A DNA stretch of 64,000 bases from Camarhynchus parvulus. Its lineage: Eukaryota > Chordata > Aves > Passeriformes > Thraupidae. Shown here one piece after another: positions 24,037-36,300 of the stretch. The notes under the pieces are model-generated. The model worked only from the letters and a program-made list of their open reading frames with translations. It had not been told where the DNA came from and did no database searches. Location: NCBI RefSeq assembly GCF_901933205.1, contig NC_044581.1:15427501-15491500 (forward strand), given 5' to 3'. Made by a program: the position numbers and the translations under genes. The stretch's first letter is position 1. Every line of letters starts with the position of its first letter.

Positions 24037-26345
24037 AAGATAAGGCTTAGATTTGGATTATTGTGATTACTAACAGGCAGATGCGGTCTTTCCATTATCT
24101 CCTTTTTTGTTGGATTGTACATAAATCACAGAAGTACTGAGGCAGAATTCACAGAATTGTACATACTTGTGAAATATAAATGACAAAAATTATGGATACT
24201 CTAAAACTGTACATCCCAGTTCTGAACCATGGCCTGTGCTTTCAAGTTTGGAATGATCTCTATTGCATTTAATTACTATCAACACAGGAAAAAGAACATT
24301 CACATTTGATAAGAGCCTGTTGAATGCCTAGTTTTGGTGCTGCAGTAGGAAGAGTGAACATTCAAAGTTATATGTCAGTATGTTAAAAACTAAAGGGAAA
24401 AACCTTCCGCTATGAAGTTAGACATTCTTTTTTCCTCCTCTTCCCACCCAATTTCACCTTTGACTGCACCTGCAGAATACTGTATCAAGCACAGATGAAA
24501 AGACTGAATGGAATTCCATGGAAATTTATTAATGAAGATTGTTCCCAGGTGAATGGTAATATTATCCATCTTTTACAGGCAGGCAGATACAACAGTTTAA
24601 ATTACTCAGAAAGAGTACTTTAAAGACTCTTCTGGATTAAAGGTTTATTAGATTATGATATAGACCTGGATATAAGTGCCAACCATTTCACACACCTGAA
24701 AAAGCACATGTTTAAGTACTTCTATAAATTTGGTAAGCAACTTCTTTTCCTTTGTGTCCAAACAAAACAAAAAGGATTCACCACTGAATTCTGAAGACTC
24801 GAGACATTTGCACCAACACTTTCACACTTTAAAGAGCTCATAAACACACCCTCCATTACACTCTTACTTTGAAGATAAAGATTTCCTTGAGAGGAACGGA
24901 AGCAGAGTGAAATAGAGGATTCCTTCCAAATGTCCAGAAATTTATTTGAAACTTAAATCATCCAAAGACAAAAGTGTTTCTAGCAGAAGGTGAAACATCA
25001 ATGACATTTCCTGAATCATCACACCTGTTCTCCTGCTGTAAGATTGAAACTCCAAATGTCTGAATCTCACAAACCCTCTGTTCATTTTAACCCAGAGACC
25101 TAATCCAGAATATTAATGAAAGGGAATAGCTTCTTTTTAGCTTGAAAACAAAGCAAAAAATTGCTACATGATCAGCTTTGAAGATTCAACCTTTGAAAGT
25201 CTACAATGTAGAGAAAGCACATGCTCCACAGCAGAGGGCTGTGGTGGTTAGTGGGCATCCCTTCAAGCATGTGAAAAGGGCTGAAGTCCTGCAAAGGCAG
25301 ACTTTAAATTAAGAACAAGCTGCCTCTTCAGTACCCAAGGTAATGAAACGTCTAAGGAATTGAAACAATTATTACAGAAGGAAAAAAACAGTCAGTTATT
25401 TGCTTTCTCATTACTGCTTCAGCATGGATCAGAACCGTGTGGAAAGAACAGTCACATCACCATTTTTCTCCCCACATGTTGTGAATAAATCTATGTCTTT
25501 TGGCCCAAATGTTAATACTACCCAAACCCTATTATCAGCCAGATGTTAACTATTTATTTAATACCACTAACAAGTGAAAAAAATACACGCTGAAAGCACT
25601 AAAAACCTGATATTTTTTTCAGTTAAACTTCTGACAAACAAGTTACCAATATTTGCTGCTTCAGACTATTTTCCCATACCAAGCATTATGAGGATGAATG
25701 GAGATACACTTGTTGTGAGCTTAACAGGCCAGTTTGGGACAGTCTGCCACCTACCTCCTTTGTGACAAGAAAGAGATGGAAACATGCTTTGGAAGTTTTA
25801 CAGTGCCTGTCTTGTGTCCCTGAGCAATGCACAGACCTTCCAGCACTCAGTATTTGTGACTGCATGTAATGTCTGCAAGCAACAGAAACTATATAAAAGA
25901 ATGCAAATTGTCTCCTCGCATAAATAAAAACTCCCTTTTTTCCCAGCAGCCTTTTACCACAGGCTCTGTTATCAATATACAATCCTTAAAATAACTGATC
26001 ATCAGATAAACTTTAGAATTAACAGAACTTGATAAATAAACTATTTTCAGACCATCATACATTATTGCTGTGGGCAAGCAGTCCCCAGTTAAACAGAACT
26101 GAGCTGCTGTGAGCAGTAAAGCACAAGACTCAATGAAGAAGAAAAGGATTTACTATGTTATATTGCAAAGAATATACCTGCAAGCTCAAATGTTAGGTAA
26201 AACACACATATATACACAGAGCGTTCTACAAGGAGTCACTTTTTGAGGTCTTTTTGCAGATATATTTGTATCCCAAGTGCTAGAGTGATCCTGTTCAGCC
26301 CTAGGACTGCCCTGCTCAGCAACCCATCACTAAAGGCTTTGTTCC
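24037..26345. other. AT-rich non-coding DNA
   Basis: No gene, RNA gene or repeat family recognised. Short frames near 25574-26077 overlap on both strands without coding character. Confidence 0.6.
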
Positions 26346-27290
26346 TCAGTGGGGAGCACTGTCTAGCCAGGAATGAGAAATAAAAGCAGTTTCAGCTGCA
26401 TGGTGCTGGTGGATCTCAACACCTTCCACACAGACACCTGCTATGGCAACATTTAAGGACCAAATTCTCTGCAAGACTCGCGAATTTCTGCCCATTTCTG
26501 CACATGCAGCTTTGGGAGCGGCACTGCTACAGCCAGCTCTGTTCAGGTTCTCCCAGGTCTCCAACAGGCTCCTCAGATCGTGCCAGGGGCAGCACAGCCC
26601 AACCCTCTGAGCCTCTCTGGCTCCTGAAGGAGTCCAAAGCACATCCTCCTGAGGGCTGGACACAGCTGAACTGGAAGAGATCCCATTCAGGATTAGAGGT
26701 TTCTGCTTCTGTTGTAACCTGCAGGGCAATTTCACACTCAGGTTAACATATAAGGCTACACCAGATATTTTAGCAAGGATCCCAGACAGAAGAGCCAGAG
26801 GTTCCCAGGGCAGTGTGAAGATGCAGCAGCAGAGCACTGCACCTCTGGAACAGCTGGAAAAGGGGACTCCCCTGGGAGGGTGCTTCAGGGCAGCTGCTGC
26901 ATGTGGAAGGGGCAATATTGGTACAACATGAATGGACTTTGTAAAGGAGCTCCTGGCAGTCACAGCACTACAGAGCAGCAAGAGGCTGCAGAAAGAACCT
27001 TCCAGAATGCTCACAACTTCACTCACCCTCACCCAGTGAAGGAATTTTCCTGTAGCTGAAGAAACACAAATACACCTGTCTGACATGCCAGACAATGCCA
27101 CTGTCCAATACCTCTCCCAAGAGTTTTTTATATCAGATGTACCTGTAAAAAGATTTCCCAAGAAGATGCCAGTCTGGATTAAATTTATATTGCAGAGGAA
27201 ATTCCTGATACTTCCAGGTGTCAGCTTTTTTCTGACTTTTTTCCTTGCCTTTTTCTGATTTTTTTCTTGCCTTTTCCCCCCTTTTTTCAC
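26346..27290 (-). other. Long doubtful open frame, 314 codons
   Basis: This is the longest open frame in the window. It lies over a GC-richer block, which by itself makes long frames more likely. The first ~22 residues are almost all lysine, arginine and glutamine, and come from a pyrimidine tract on the plus strand with a ~23-bp tandem duplication (27227-27249 and 27250-27271). The rest is rich in serine, cysteine, leucine and alanine with no recognised domain or repeat. No promoter or clear splice site frames it. I favour a chance frame in GC-richer DNA or an old unrecognised retroelement over a gene. Confidence 0.15.
27227..27271. repeat. ~23-bp tandem duplication in a pyrimidine tract
   Basis: Two adjacent units, each TTTTTCTGA followed by a T run and CTTGCC. 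It produces the lysine-rich start of the long minus-strand frame. Confidence 0.75.
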
Positions 27291-27439
27291 ATGCTTGAAG
27301 AAAATAAATTGTAATATCTCAGTTTATTCATCAAATGCAGTTTGCCAAGATCTTTTGCTGTGTCTTTTGAGGTCCTTAGCTCAAATTAAACAACGAGAAT
27401 GTCAATACTTTCAAATTTCATGAACCATGGAGCTACTTT

Positions 27440-27745
27440 TGGTAAAACTACGTCAGTGAAAGTAATGTCAGTAATTTAAACCTGCAACGTCCAAATGGTG
27501 GGCTGGAAGTCACTGTATTAGAACCTACCACATCTAACTCTGCTTGCCAAAACATGTCTGGTTTTGACAACCACAAAACTCTGGCTTCTCGGAAATCAGC
27601 TGACGTTATTATCATCATTTCACTTCACTCACCTTCAGCAGGGAAATGTCTTTACTTGAACTGTTGTGATTTCTTCTGTATTCACTAGCAACAAGAAAGT
27701 AAATATTAAATTGTTGCTTAGACTGACGTCATTTTCTTTTACGTA
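27440..27745. promoter_or_regulatory. Cluster of CRE/ATF-type motifs
   Basis: Three CRE-related sites in under 300 bases: ACGTCA at 27450-27455, TGACGTTA at 27601-27608, and a perfect palindromic CRE, TGACGTCA, at 27724-27731. Such sites bind CREB/ATF-family bZIP proteins. CpG-containing sites are rare in the surrounding AT-rich DNA. The cluster brackets the candidate exon at 27633-27684. It could be an enhancer or an internal promoter; the sequence alone does not decide. Confidence 0.35.
27633..27684 (-). CDS. Candidate internal coding exon (52 bases), unidentified gene
   Basis: On the minus strand a strong acceptor (TTACTTTCTTGTTGCTAG) is followed by 52 bases and a strong donor (CTGAAG/GTGAGTG). 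Only one frame is open. It starts with one base completing a codon, then encodes EYRRNHNSSSKDISLLK, and ends in phase 0. That entry phase is exactly what the candidate exon at 53109-53188 would supply, giving a joined serine codon. The peptide is polar and serine-rich, with no recognised family. The exon would be followed by more than 27 kb of intron. Chance pairing of splice motifs cannot be excluded. Confidence 0.35.
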
Positions 27746-29506
27746 TATTTTTATTCACTAAAATCTCTTGCACAACCTACAGTTCATCAAAAACTCACCA
27801 GGAATTTCTGTGTGAAAACAGAAAACAAAGTAAATTAAATAAATCTAATTAGTTTCAAGAACACACCATTCACATTCCAATAAAATACTTCATTGACTCT
27901 AAGTGGGCTCAAAATATCAGCACAGGTTTTAGCAAATATTCCAACATATTTTGTGTGTTTGCATTCCACCAAACCAGGAATTTTCCAAGATCTTGAGAAA
28001 TAAAATAATTCTAGGGATTGGTAGCTTGCTAGCTCTGAGCAAAAACAAAACGTGTCCTATTAACTTGAAAGGCTTTTTTTTTTATTAGAGACTGCCTCTC
28101 ATTACAGAACTGTAAAGCTGATCAAAATGGGATTTTGTCCCAGTTTTCTGTATGAAAAACAATTTTGTATATGCATTAAATAGAACTAAGGTGTGGCAGC
28201 AGAGGTTGACACTGCTTTATAAGCCAACCCTAAACCACAGGCAAAGTAAAAAATAAACAAAAACCTTTACAGCTGGCAAGAAAACTTTAAAATCCAGCAC
28301 AATACAGATCTACACATTCACAGCTAGATAAATTGGGCTATATTGTGCCACATATTTTTGCAAGAAACAACAGGTCTTTTGTGTGTACATTATGTAAAAC
28401 ATGCACAGGTACTATAGAAGAACATAAACCAGTACATACATAAAAGTCACTCACGTATCTCTAAACTAGGACATTTCAGTTGAGGCAAAAAATCATCAGA
28501 TTGCAAAGGAGGGGAAAGCCAATGTGAGAAAGAATAAATCACATTTTACTTTCCTATGCAGCTACAATGTTCATACAAAACACACACAGTTCCCTTTGAC
28601 ACTACGGATTGCCACAAGCAAACTGCCTGGCAAACAACAAGCTGTTAACTCCTGTGAAATAACAACACAATCCTCTTGACTGCAAAATTTGCATCAAAAA
28701 TAATTTTAAAAAGGCAGCATACATGTAATCCACTTAAAAGTGTTAACAAGGTATAACAGAGTCTTAGCTGTATTTCCAAACCCTGTTTTTAAATGTAACC
28801 AGAACATAACAGTAAAAATTAACCTAAAGCTTAACGGCTTATGTAAGAATGCTTTAATAAAAAAGTGCTACTGAGGTTATTGAACTGTACAATTAAACCC
28901 CTCCCACTAAATACTTTTCAGTGCAATTTCCATCTAAAGCTTATTCAGCAAACCAAAATGCCAATGCATTTCTTCAATTTCCACTTCTTTGAACCTGCTA
29001 ATGTATGAATAAAAAAAGATTTATTCGTGTTATTTGCCACATATAACCCTCTTGTCTAAAAAGCAACTTTAAATACAAAATTTCTGAGATACACATGAAA
29101 CTTAAAAATATCTAAAGGATCATTTTGATTTTTTTCTGCAAGCTATGTTTGATTTACATCAATTAGATCTTTCACATAAGGTATCATATAACAGGAAGGC
29201 TAATAACCCAGAAATAACCTCATTAAAAAAGACAGCATATCGGTCTAAGCAGAATGAACTCTAAGCAGAAAAATTAGTGACCTGGAAAGTAGCAGGAAGA
29301 GGTAATAGCAATACAGAGAAAAAATACATTCCCATTAGCTAGTCAAAAGTAGAAATCACCAGCAATAAAGTAAAAATACAATGGGAGCATAAGGAGAACA
29401 CTTAAAAATATTTTTATCTTTTGAAAATCTGCAACAGAAAACATATTTCCCCAAACTAAGATGCTGTCTAAAATTATTTTATTACTATGAATTAGTCTGT
29501 GCTTTC
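27746..29506. other. AT-rich non-coding DNA
   Basis: No gene or repeat family recognised; no long frame on either strand. Confidence 0.6.
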
Positions 29507-29521
29507 TTTTTTTTTTTTTTT
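29507..29521. repeat. Poly(T) run, 15 bases
   Basis: An uninterrupted T run, followed by CAG. On the plus strand it makes an acceptor-like sequence, but no exon follows. Confidence 0.95.
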
Positions 29522-30710
29522 CAGATGCTTAAAACAGTCCTTGGCAGAATATTATTAGCAAGTCTAATACATTTATATTAAATTATCAGTGTATGATTCC
29601 AGTGTCTGTGGATTCATCTATTTTAAGATAAATGGTTAATAATGGAAACTCAAGTTGGATTTACATAGCCCTTGTCGAATGTTAGCTGCTTAGATTCAAA
29701 GTCTAACCAAACCTTTTACAATAATTCTTATTACTGTATCAACAATATTTTCAGAAAGCAATTTTTTAGTTTTGATAAAATGACTCTTTAATTTTTTGTG
29801 AAGAATTTTATTAAATATGCAGGTCCTCCTACCTAATCCAGATCAAATTTGCCAATATAAATGAGAACAAAAAGTACTCAAATCACCATTAAATTGTGAA
29901 GTTTCTCTTGAATTTATTTGAAAAACTACCTATGGTTTACTTTCATTTCCAAAACAAATTAATTCAAATAAAACCATTGGGTACTGCACATATACAGATT
30001 TCCATAGTTTTCTTTGCTTTTCAGTTTAATAGGTTTAAAGTCTGATGAGAGGAGGAAAAAAAATCTCAACATACATGAAGAAATTTTGATTATAGGCAAA
30101 CCTCCATTTTTTATTTTCCTTTACTTTTCACAATTTTTAATCCAGGAAAATAAACCCCTTTTTAGACACTCATCTCTGGATCAACAATTCATCTGCACAA
30201 AGACTTAATTAAACCATTTGGAATATTTTACTCCCTAAGTCTGTAGATTGTTTTAGGCCATGATTGCTCATTTTTAGCTCATTGCCTACAGAACTACAGC
30301 AATTTTATTTCTACTGTGGCCACGTTTCCAGCAGCTGCTGCCATCACCAAGGGTAAAGGATTCAGCTGATGTTGGGGGAGTCATGAAAAACCTGAAACCT
30401 CTGAGATTGCAGAGCTGGGTTTGGTCAGACCTGGTCCAGAACATGAGGGACTCTGGCCTGGTGCTTTTCCATCCTTCCTCTGCAACAGAATGACACAATA
30501 TACACCAGGAGACAGTGATGTAAACAGACATGGGACTGTGGGGCAGAAAATTCAGCAGTGGAGGAGAGGAACAAAACATTCATGATTTTTATAGGGTTTT
30601 TTTGCTTTATTTACTAAAGGCAACAGATAACTCCCCTGAACATTCTAACTGGGATGGCCTTTCCAGTTTTAGACACCTGGGAGAAACCAGGATGCCATCT
30701 TCTACTGTAG
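29522..30710. other. AT-rich non-coding DNA
   Basis: A less AT-rich patch from about 30320 to 30540 carries opposing frames without recognised content. Confidence 0.6.
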
Positions 30711-30772
30711 ACTTGCCCAAAACTCTTCCTCCTCTCTTTTCAATAACTCTGCCTGGCTCCACTACAAACCAG
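30711..30772 (+). other. Plus-strand candidate non-coding or coding exon
   Basis: A fair acceptor (ATCTTCTACTGTAG) and a near-perfect donor (AACCAG/GTAAGAAA) bound 62 bases. Two frames are open, so coding potential is uninformative. The interior is pyrimidine-rich, unlike most coding exons. It could belong to a long non-coding RNA. Confidence 0.15.
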
Positions 30773-32829
30773 GTAAGAAACTGGGAATTCATGGCATGCA
30801 AGAAACACTTCCAAGCACCACCACTACCCAGGCTTTTTCTTTCCTTTTCCCAAGGCTGATTTCTCCACCTCACTCTGGTAGGTGAGGCTGGCCCATGGAA
30901 TATGTAGTTAAACGTGAAAACACACTAGCAAGCAATAATCGCTGTATCATGGTCTGAAACAAGCATATTTACAGACAAAGCAAGTAAAATCACTAATTTG
31001 GGGGTGTTGGATATTTCTTCAAAGGCACACCAGACAAGCAGAAAGGTACATCTCTCTGCAGCCACCTCCAGGGCAAAGCCAGCACTGGGAAAGGGAAAGC
31101 ACCCTCAGGTTTTGAATGCCAACATGGAAAAACACCACAGTGTCAGGCACGAGTAAATCACCAAATAAAGATCTTTTCTGAGGGACAAATCAGAGTGTAA
31201 CAGAAAAATACTTGCTCCTAAAATCAAAATACACTCTCAACTACTAGTTTTGTGAGAAATCTTCTGGCAGATTTTCTCAGGCATCATCAAAAGTTAATAG
31301 GAGCTGGGCACTTAATTCCCCTTTATGACTTTCAAAAAGATGTGGCCAGCTACTTTTAATTTATTAGGGAGCAGATTTGTAAAGACTTTTATTACAGAAG
31401 CAGTAAGGAGAGCTATTTTTCCATAAAATATACGTAAATATGATTTATGAAAGACGCAACTATTACTGAAATGAGGGATAAATTGTTTCAAAACTTCATG
31501 TTCATAAAAGCTAGGTAAAAATTACATATTTCTTCAATATTTTTTCCCTCATACACATTGGTATCTGTCCCAGGTAACTCAAAGGTGTGCTCTCTGTATT
31601 CTGTTCACCTTACTCTTGTAAGTACATCTTTATTGAAGGCACCTGCTATGAAATTACAAAAGGAAACGAGGCTGAAGCACATACTATTGCACAGCTACTG
31701 ATCAGGCTGCTGCTTGAAGATTAAAAAAAAAACTACCAGTGGAAATAAGACTTGTAAACCTTAAAGAAGAACTTACTCCAGAAACCACCAAATTGGCATT
31801 CAACTATCATATGTAAGTGACTTCTGAAAGATTCATTAATTTGCTAAATAAAATGCTTCCTAGGAATAGCATTGCAGACATAAATGTAGTTTGGGATCTG
31901 CTAAGTGTAAAACAATTTACTAGATATATTCCTTTTCCAGTTTTTTCCTTTTATTTCCTCTAGACTGACATGACAGGAAACAGATGAAATTTTACTATTA
32001 AGATCAAAGTGTCTGCAGAAAGAGAAGTTTGAAAAAGAGAAGAATGCCTTTCTCTCCCTGCACACTATGGTCAAAATGCCTACAAACTCTCTGGCAGCTC
32101 CTGGTATCAGCTGTACACCAAAATCCAGCAAGAGACAAGACTGAGCATCTCAGCTCAGATATTCCAAGGGATTTCAGGCAAGTACCTAATCCCTTTGAAA
32201 GTCTCCATTTAATAGCTCGGTCAAAGATTATCATGAAATCCCCTTGAATTCCTTCCAGGTCCCTTCAGTTGAATCCAACATTTACACTTTTAATTACCCT
32301 GATTAGAAGGAAGGCAGATACATCTCTGACATGGCTTATGTCTACTGGGCTTTGTTCTAGGTTCTTATGGTACAAGTTCCAAGAAACAACCAAGACAATT
32401 CATATGAACACAAACTCAACACCCATTTTATCTCAAAAAGGCTCTGCTAAACAGCACTGGGAGTCAGATTTTGACTTGATGGTTTAATAGATACTGTCCA
32501 CCCTTGGGCTCTTACATTCACTCTGTACAGGCTCTGAAATAATTAAACTGTGATGAACACTTTTGAAAAGCCACTTGAAAATTCACAGTAGAAAGTTTTC
32601 AATTGTCCAGTAAAGCAAACAAGAACATGGCCATTACTTTTGCAGCCAGCACTTTGCTTTCAGGAGGATTTATTTTGCAGAAGACTGTGCGAGACTGTTC
32701 CCTGCACTTGCCATGCAGACGAGCTGCTGGATGTTTACGCAGAAGGAATGGGGTCTCTCTAATAAAAAGCACTATGTGCTGCAGTAGCTCCATTAATCTC
32801 CCATCACAGTCTCCCATAAAGCTGTAAAA
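30773..32829. other. AT-rich non-coding DNA
   Basis: Contains a minus-strand acceptor/donor pair around 31774-31819 whose frame does not fit between the other candidate exons. Otherwise no gene recognised. Confidence 0.55.
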
Positions 32830-33025
32830 TCTGAGCCCTAACAGGGCTCAGTGGAGGCAGAGCCTTTCCTCCTCCCAGGGAGCTCCGCCTGGGAGGGACC
32901 AAGCTGAGCCTGCCTGGGCACTGGAATTGGGCAGTGGCTGCTGGTCTGGGGACACAGGGATGGACAATTCCCCTGGCTGAGTGCCTGTGCACACAGATCT
33001 GAGTGCAGCAGCTGAGCTGCTGTCC
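32830..33025. repeat. GC-rich block with three short hairpins
   Basis: This GC-rich island in AT-rich DNA holds three inverted repeats. CTGAGCCCT at 32831-32839 pairs with 32843-32851 (loop 3). CCTCCCAGG at 32871-32879 pairs with 32888-32896 (loop 8). CAGCAGC at 33006-33012 pairs with 33016-33022 (loop 3). Frames on both strands overlap with no recognised domain. It could be a structured RNA segment or an old repeat; I do not recognise the family. Confidence 0.5.
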
Positions 33026-33148
33026 CCAGAGTATTTTTCACATGAATTCACTTGTGTAAAACAAGGCTTGATCCCCAGCCTGAGGTGTTCATGTCTGCAG
33101 TTTCTGCAGCAAAGCAGTTCCTTCAAACACAAGCAGAGTTGTATTAAT

Positions 33149-33184
33149 AAAAAGGCAAAATAAAAAAAAACAAAAAAAAAAAAG
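33149..33184. repeat. A-rich tract
   Basis: Interrupted poly(A), with runs of nine and twelve A's split by single bases. No retroposed gene is seen immediately upstream, though the GC-rich block at 32830-33025 lies about 120 bases away. Confidence 0.9.
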
Positions 33185-34359
33185 GCTTTGGTGACTGATG
33201 ACAGCAGAAGATGGAGCACTTTCTATCCATGACCTGGTATGTCTAAAGAAGATTTAAGAATATTTTTTCTCACAATTGCTCAATGAGATATTTGGAACAG
33301 AGAGGAGGGGAAGGAGAAGGGGTGAAATGGCAACTGTCTAGTATGTCAGACATGACAGTCAAATGTTACCAGAACTCAATCCTGGAGAAATATGGACTTC
33401 ACAGTAAAGGTTGCTTAAAACAAAAGCCCATTTATCTGAATACTGAAGACATTTAATCAATTTACATGAAGGATTTCAAAATTAGTCAGACTGTAATGAA
33501 CTATGAAATACTGATTAATGAATTTTTGCAATGTTTGATTAGAAACTTAACATGTATGCTAGCACATTTTGCCATCACTGCATTTATAAGATAATATTTG
33601 TTTCTTGAAATTACCAGAGTATAAACAGTCCCTGGTTTTGGGGGCTGAGCATGTTTACTATTTACCAGGCATTTTATTTCCAAAGTTTTTTGTGAGAATT
33701 TTTAACTTATAAAAATCTCTTCCTAAAGTCAATAAATAAAAAAAGGGTACTTTTATTATTTGCCTCTCCTTTCTCTTTCTTGTGCTACACTGTTTACTAC
33801 AACCTCTCAGATCTGCCTGATAGCACATTAAGCAATCTCTCATCAGACACTTAGGATCCTTTTTCTCATCTCCTACTCAGAGTGAGCAAAAGGTCAAATT
33901 ATATTTAATAAATAACATTAAATATAATTTGTACAGAGTATATCTAATACTTGTATGAAGCATATAGTGTCTAAAGTTTTGCAGAAATTCAGGCCATTGG
34001 CCAAAAACCTTACTGCCTATAAAGCAGCCAAGGAAAACTGGGCCAGTAGCTTGTGCCACAGTCAGTGGGAATTTTACTATTGATTTCATAGGGAACCAAG
34101 AACAAGCAAGAAGTAACAAAATAAATGCACCTCAAGACCATTTAATTCTATGGCCAAACTAGAGCTTCAAGAGGGTATTACTAAAACACCCTGCTTTCAT
34201 ATCTGCAGTGACAAGGTTCACAAAGGTAGGAATCATGTTTAGACGCTTATAAGTGCATATGGAGAAATTAGTTATATGCAAAACAGCCCCTTCTATGAAA
34301 ATTAAAAAGTTGCTTCTGTATATTTGTCTTTATTATTGTCATTATCTCTTGTCTGATAC
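33185..34359. other. AT-rich non-coding DNA
   Basis: No gene or repeat family recognised. Confidence 0.6.
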
Positions 34360-34515
34360 CAATTAATGAGTTAGGCTGACATCACTGTTTGCCATTACAC
34401 AGCAAGTCCCCATTAAGGAGGAGACCCAGAGTCCCTGCCTCACTGTCATTTTTTGGCTAATTAGCCAAAGTGGTCAGCTCTGAGACTCCTAAATGCTAAC
34501 AAGTGAGATATTGAG
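34360..34515. promoter_or_regulatory. Possible conserved element with an 18-bp homeodomain palindrome
   Basis: A perfect 18-base palindrome, TTTGGCTAATTAGCCAAA, spans 34452-34469 and is centred on TAATTA, the core for paired homeodomain dimers. Its flanks hold half-sites TTGGC and GCCAA of NFI type spaced across the core. A further ACCAATTAATGAG lies at about 34358-34370. There is no open frame. An 18-base perfect palindrome is unlikely by chance in a window this size. Confidence 0.45.
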
Positions 34516-36160
34516 TAAATTCCAAATATTGTCTCAGTCCCCATTTTTTAAACCACAGGTATTTCTGAAGACATCAATCACTCATTCCCCAGCTGTTATT
34601 TTTTGAATGACATTTTTTATCACAATAAATTTTACTTTCAAAATACATTTCTTTTACTTGAATCACACGTACCAGACACCAGGTAAATTATGTTTGGAGC
34701 CCTTCTTATTTTTTCTTATATTTCTTAGAATAGCCATAATCTCATTAATTCGAGTCTCATAATCTGAGCATGATAACAAAAAAGAAAAAAGCCTTCCTTT
34801 CCTGACAATATTATTCTAACTAAAAATTATAATTGGTAACAAAGTTAACAAACCTAGAATTAGATCACATACATCAGGAGGTCATCAAGTGTAACAGAAT
34901 GTCAGTGAATGATTTTTAAAAAGTATTAGTATAACAATCTGGTTTTATAATTGGTGAGCTGTAGCTTCTTTTTATTGCATGTAAAATGAAGAGATTCCTT
35001 CATCCACAGTGAAAAATGGAAAATCATTCAGTTTGGGGTTTTTGGTTGCTAGTAGCAACAAATACTGGAATATTGCCATCTGGCCTCTTGTTTTAAATGA
35101 GATTTGAATAATCAATTTAATAATGGATAGAGTACATACTTAAAGAAATAATCACTTGTCATATCTTAAGAAAACTTTGGTATAAAAAATCTATTGTATG
35201 ATTTAATGCAGAACACATAACAATCAAAAGAGATGAGGTAATTTTTATTTTCGTTACTGTTGCCTCAAAACCTCAAGCTTACAAGGTTCTAAGTCATCCC
35301 ATCAAACATCTAATAATGAGGGGAAACGACCAAGAGCAATTGGTTTGTTAGAGGCACTCAAGGCACTCAAACCCAGTAACCACCAGAGGGATTAAACCAT
35401 ATAGAATGGCATTTTGAACTCACTTGCAAGTCCTCTGGTGTCCACAATAAAAGGAACAAAATTGAACACAGCAGACAAAAAAAGACTAAATAAGTAGAAT
35501 ATTCATCTTACTATTGCTGCTTCAGACATGATGAAATAAGAGTTCAGAACATGAGAGCACTGAAGTTACAAGTGTTTTCTTCATTTATAGGATGTTTATA
35601 TCGCTGGCAAAGTGTTCCCACACACTGAGCTGAGACCAGGAACAGGCTCTGGGTGTTGATTCTGTCCTGGAAATCCTGGACCCACAAAGACACTTCTTTC
35701 TGAATTTGCATATCAAACTGCCTTCAGAGGAGAAATAAATAGGATTCAGATGCTTGACCATGAAAAATTAGGAAAAGATACCACTCTGGAATAAATAAGT
35801 TAAACATTAATCACAGATTTTATCAATGTTGATTTTGACTGGAAATCAAGGTACCTGTTTTCAACTAACTTTGTATGGGTTAAGCTCATCCCTTTAATGA
35901 GAAATTATTCTCTTGGAAAGCCTCACCCTTGAACTGTGCATTTATTGTAATAAATGCAATTTGTGCATAGAATTCCTTCTTAAACAGAGACTGGCTCCAT
36001 TTACACCTCTTTAGGAGAGAAAGTGCCTCAAGCCAGACTGGCACCACCTTCCCTTCCCAGGTACCACAGACCTCCAGGCACAAACACAAAAAATGTCCAG
36101 GTATGAGGTTCAGTCTGGGATTTGGTCAATTTTCTAGAGTTTGGGGCTTATAATAAAACA
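34516..36160. other. AT-rich non-coding DNA
   Basis: No gene recognised. A 9-base direct duplication (AGGCACTCA twice) lies near 35354. Confidence 0.6.
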
Positions 36161-36300
36161 GGCTTCACATGACACAGTGGTGCCACCAAGATCAGCATTG
36201 CAGCTCTGCCCTCCCTGGTGCCAGCTGACACCAGCACTGCCACTCCAGTGACAGTGACATCCAGCAGGGCTCCACTGACTGGAGGGGGCATTTACCTCTT
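36161..36300. other. Small GC-rich block with near-palindrome
   Basis: TGGTGCCAGCTGACACCA at 36216-36233 is a palindrome apart from one mismatched pair, centred on the E-box CAGCTG. Surrounding sequence is GC-rich (TGCCACTCCAGTGACAGTGA). The minus frame across it has no recognised content. Confidence 0.4.

Noticed and set aside
31774..31819. Minus-strand segment with good acceptor (GAATCTTTCAG) and donor (GTAAGTTC)
   Set aside because: Its only open frame, placed between the two main exon candidates, would force a stop at the end of the 27633 exon. Probably a chance pair, and a reminder that such pairs arise by chance here.
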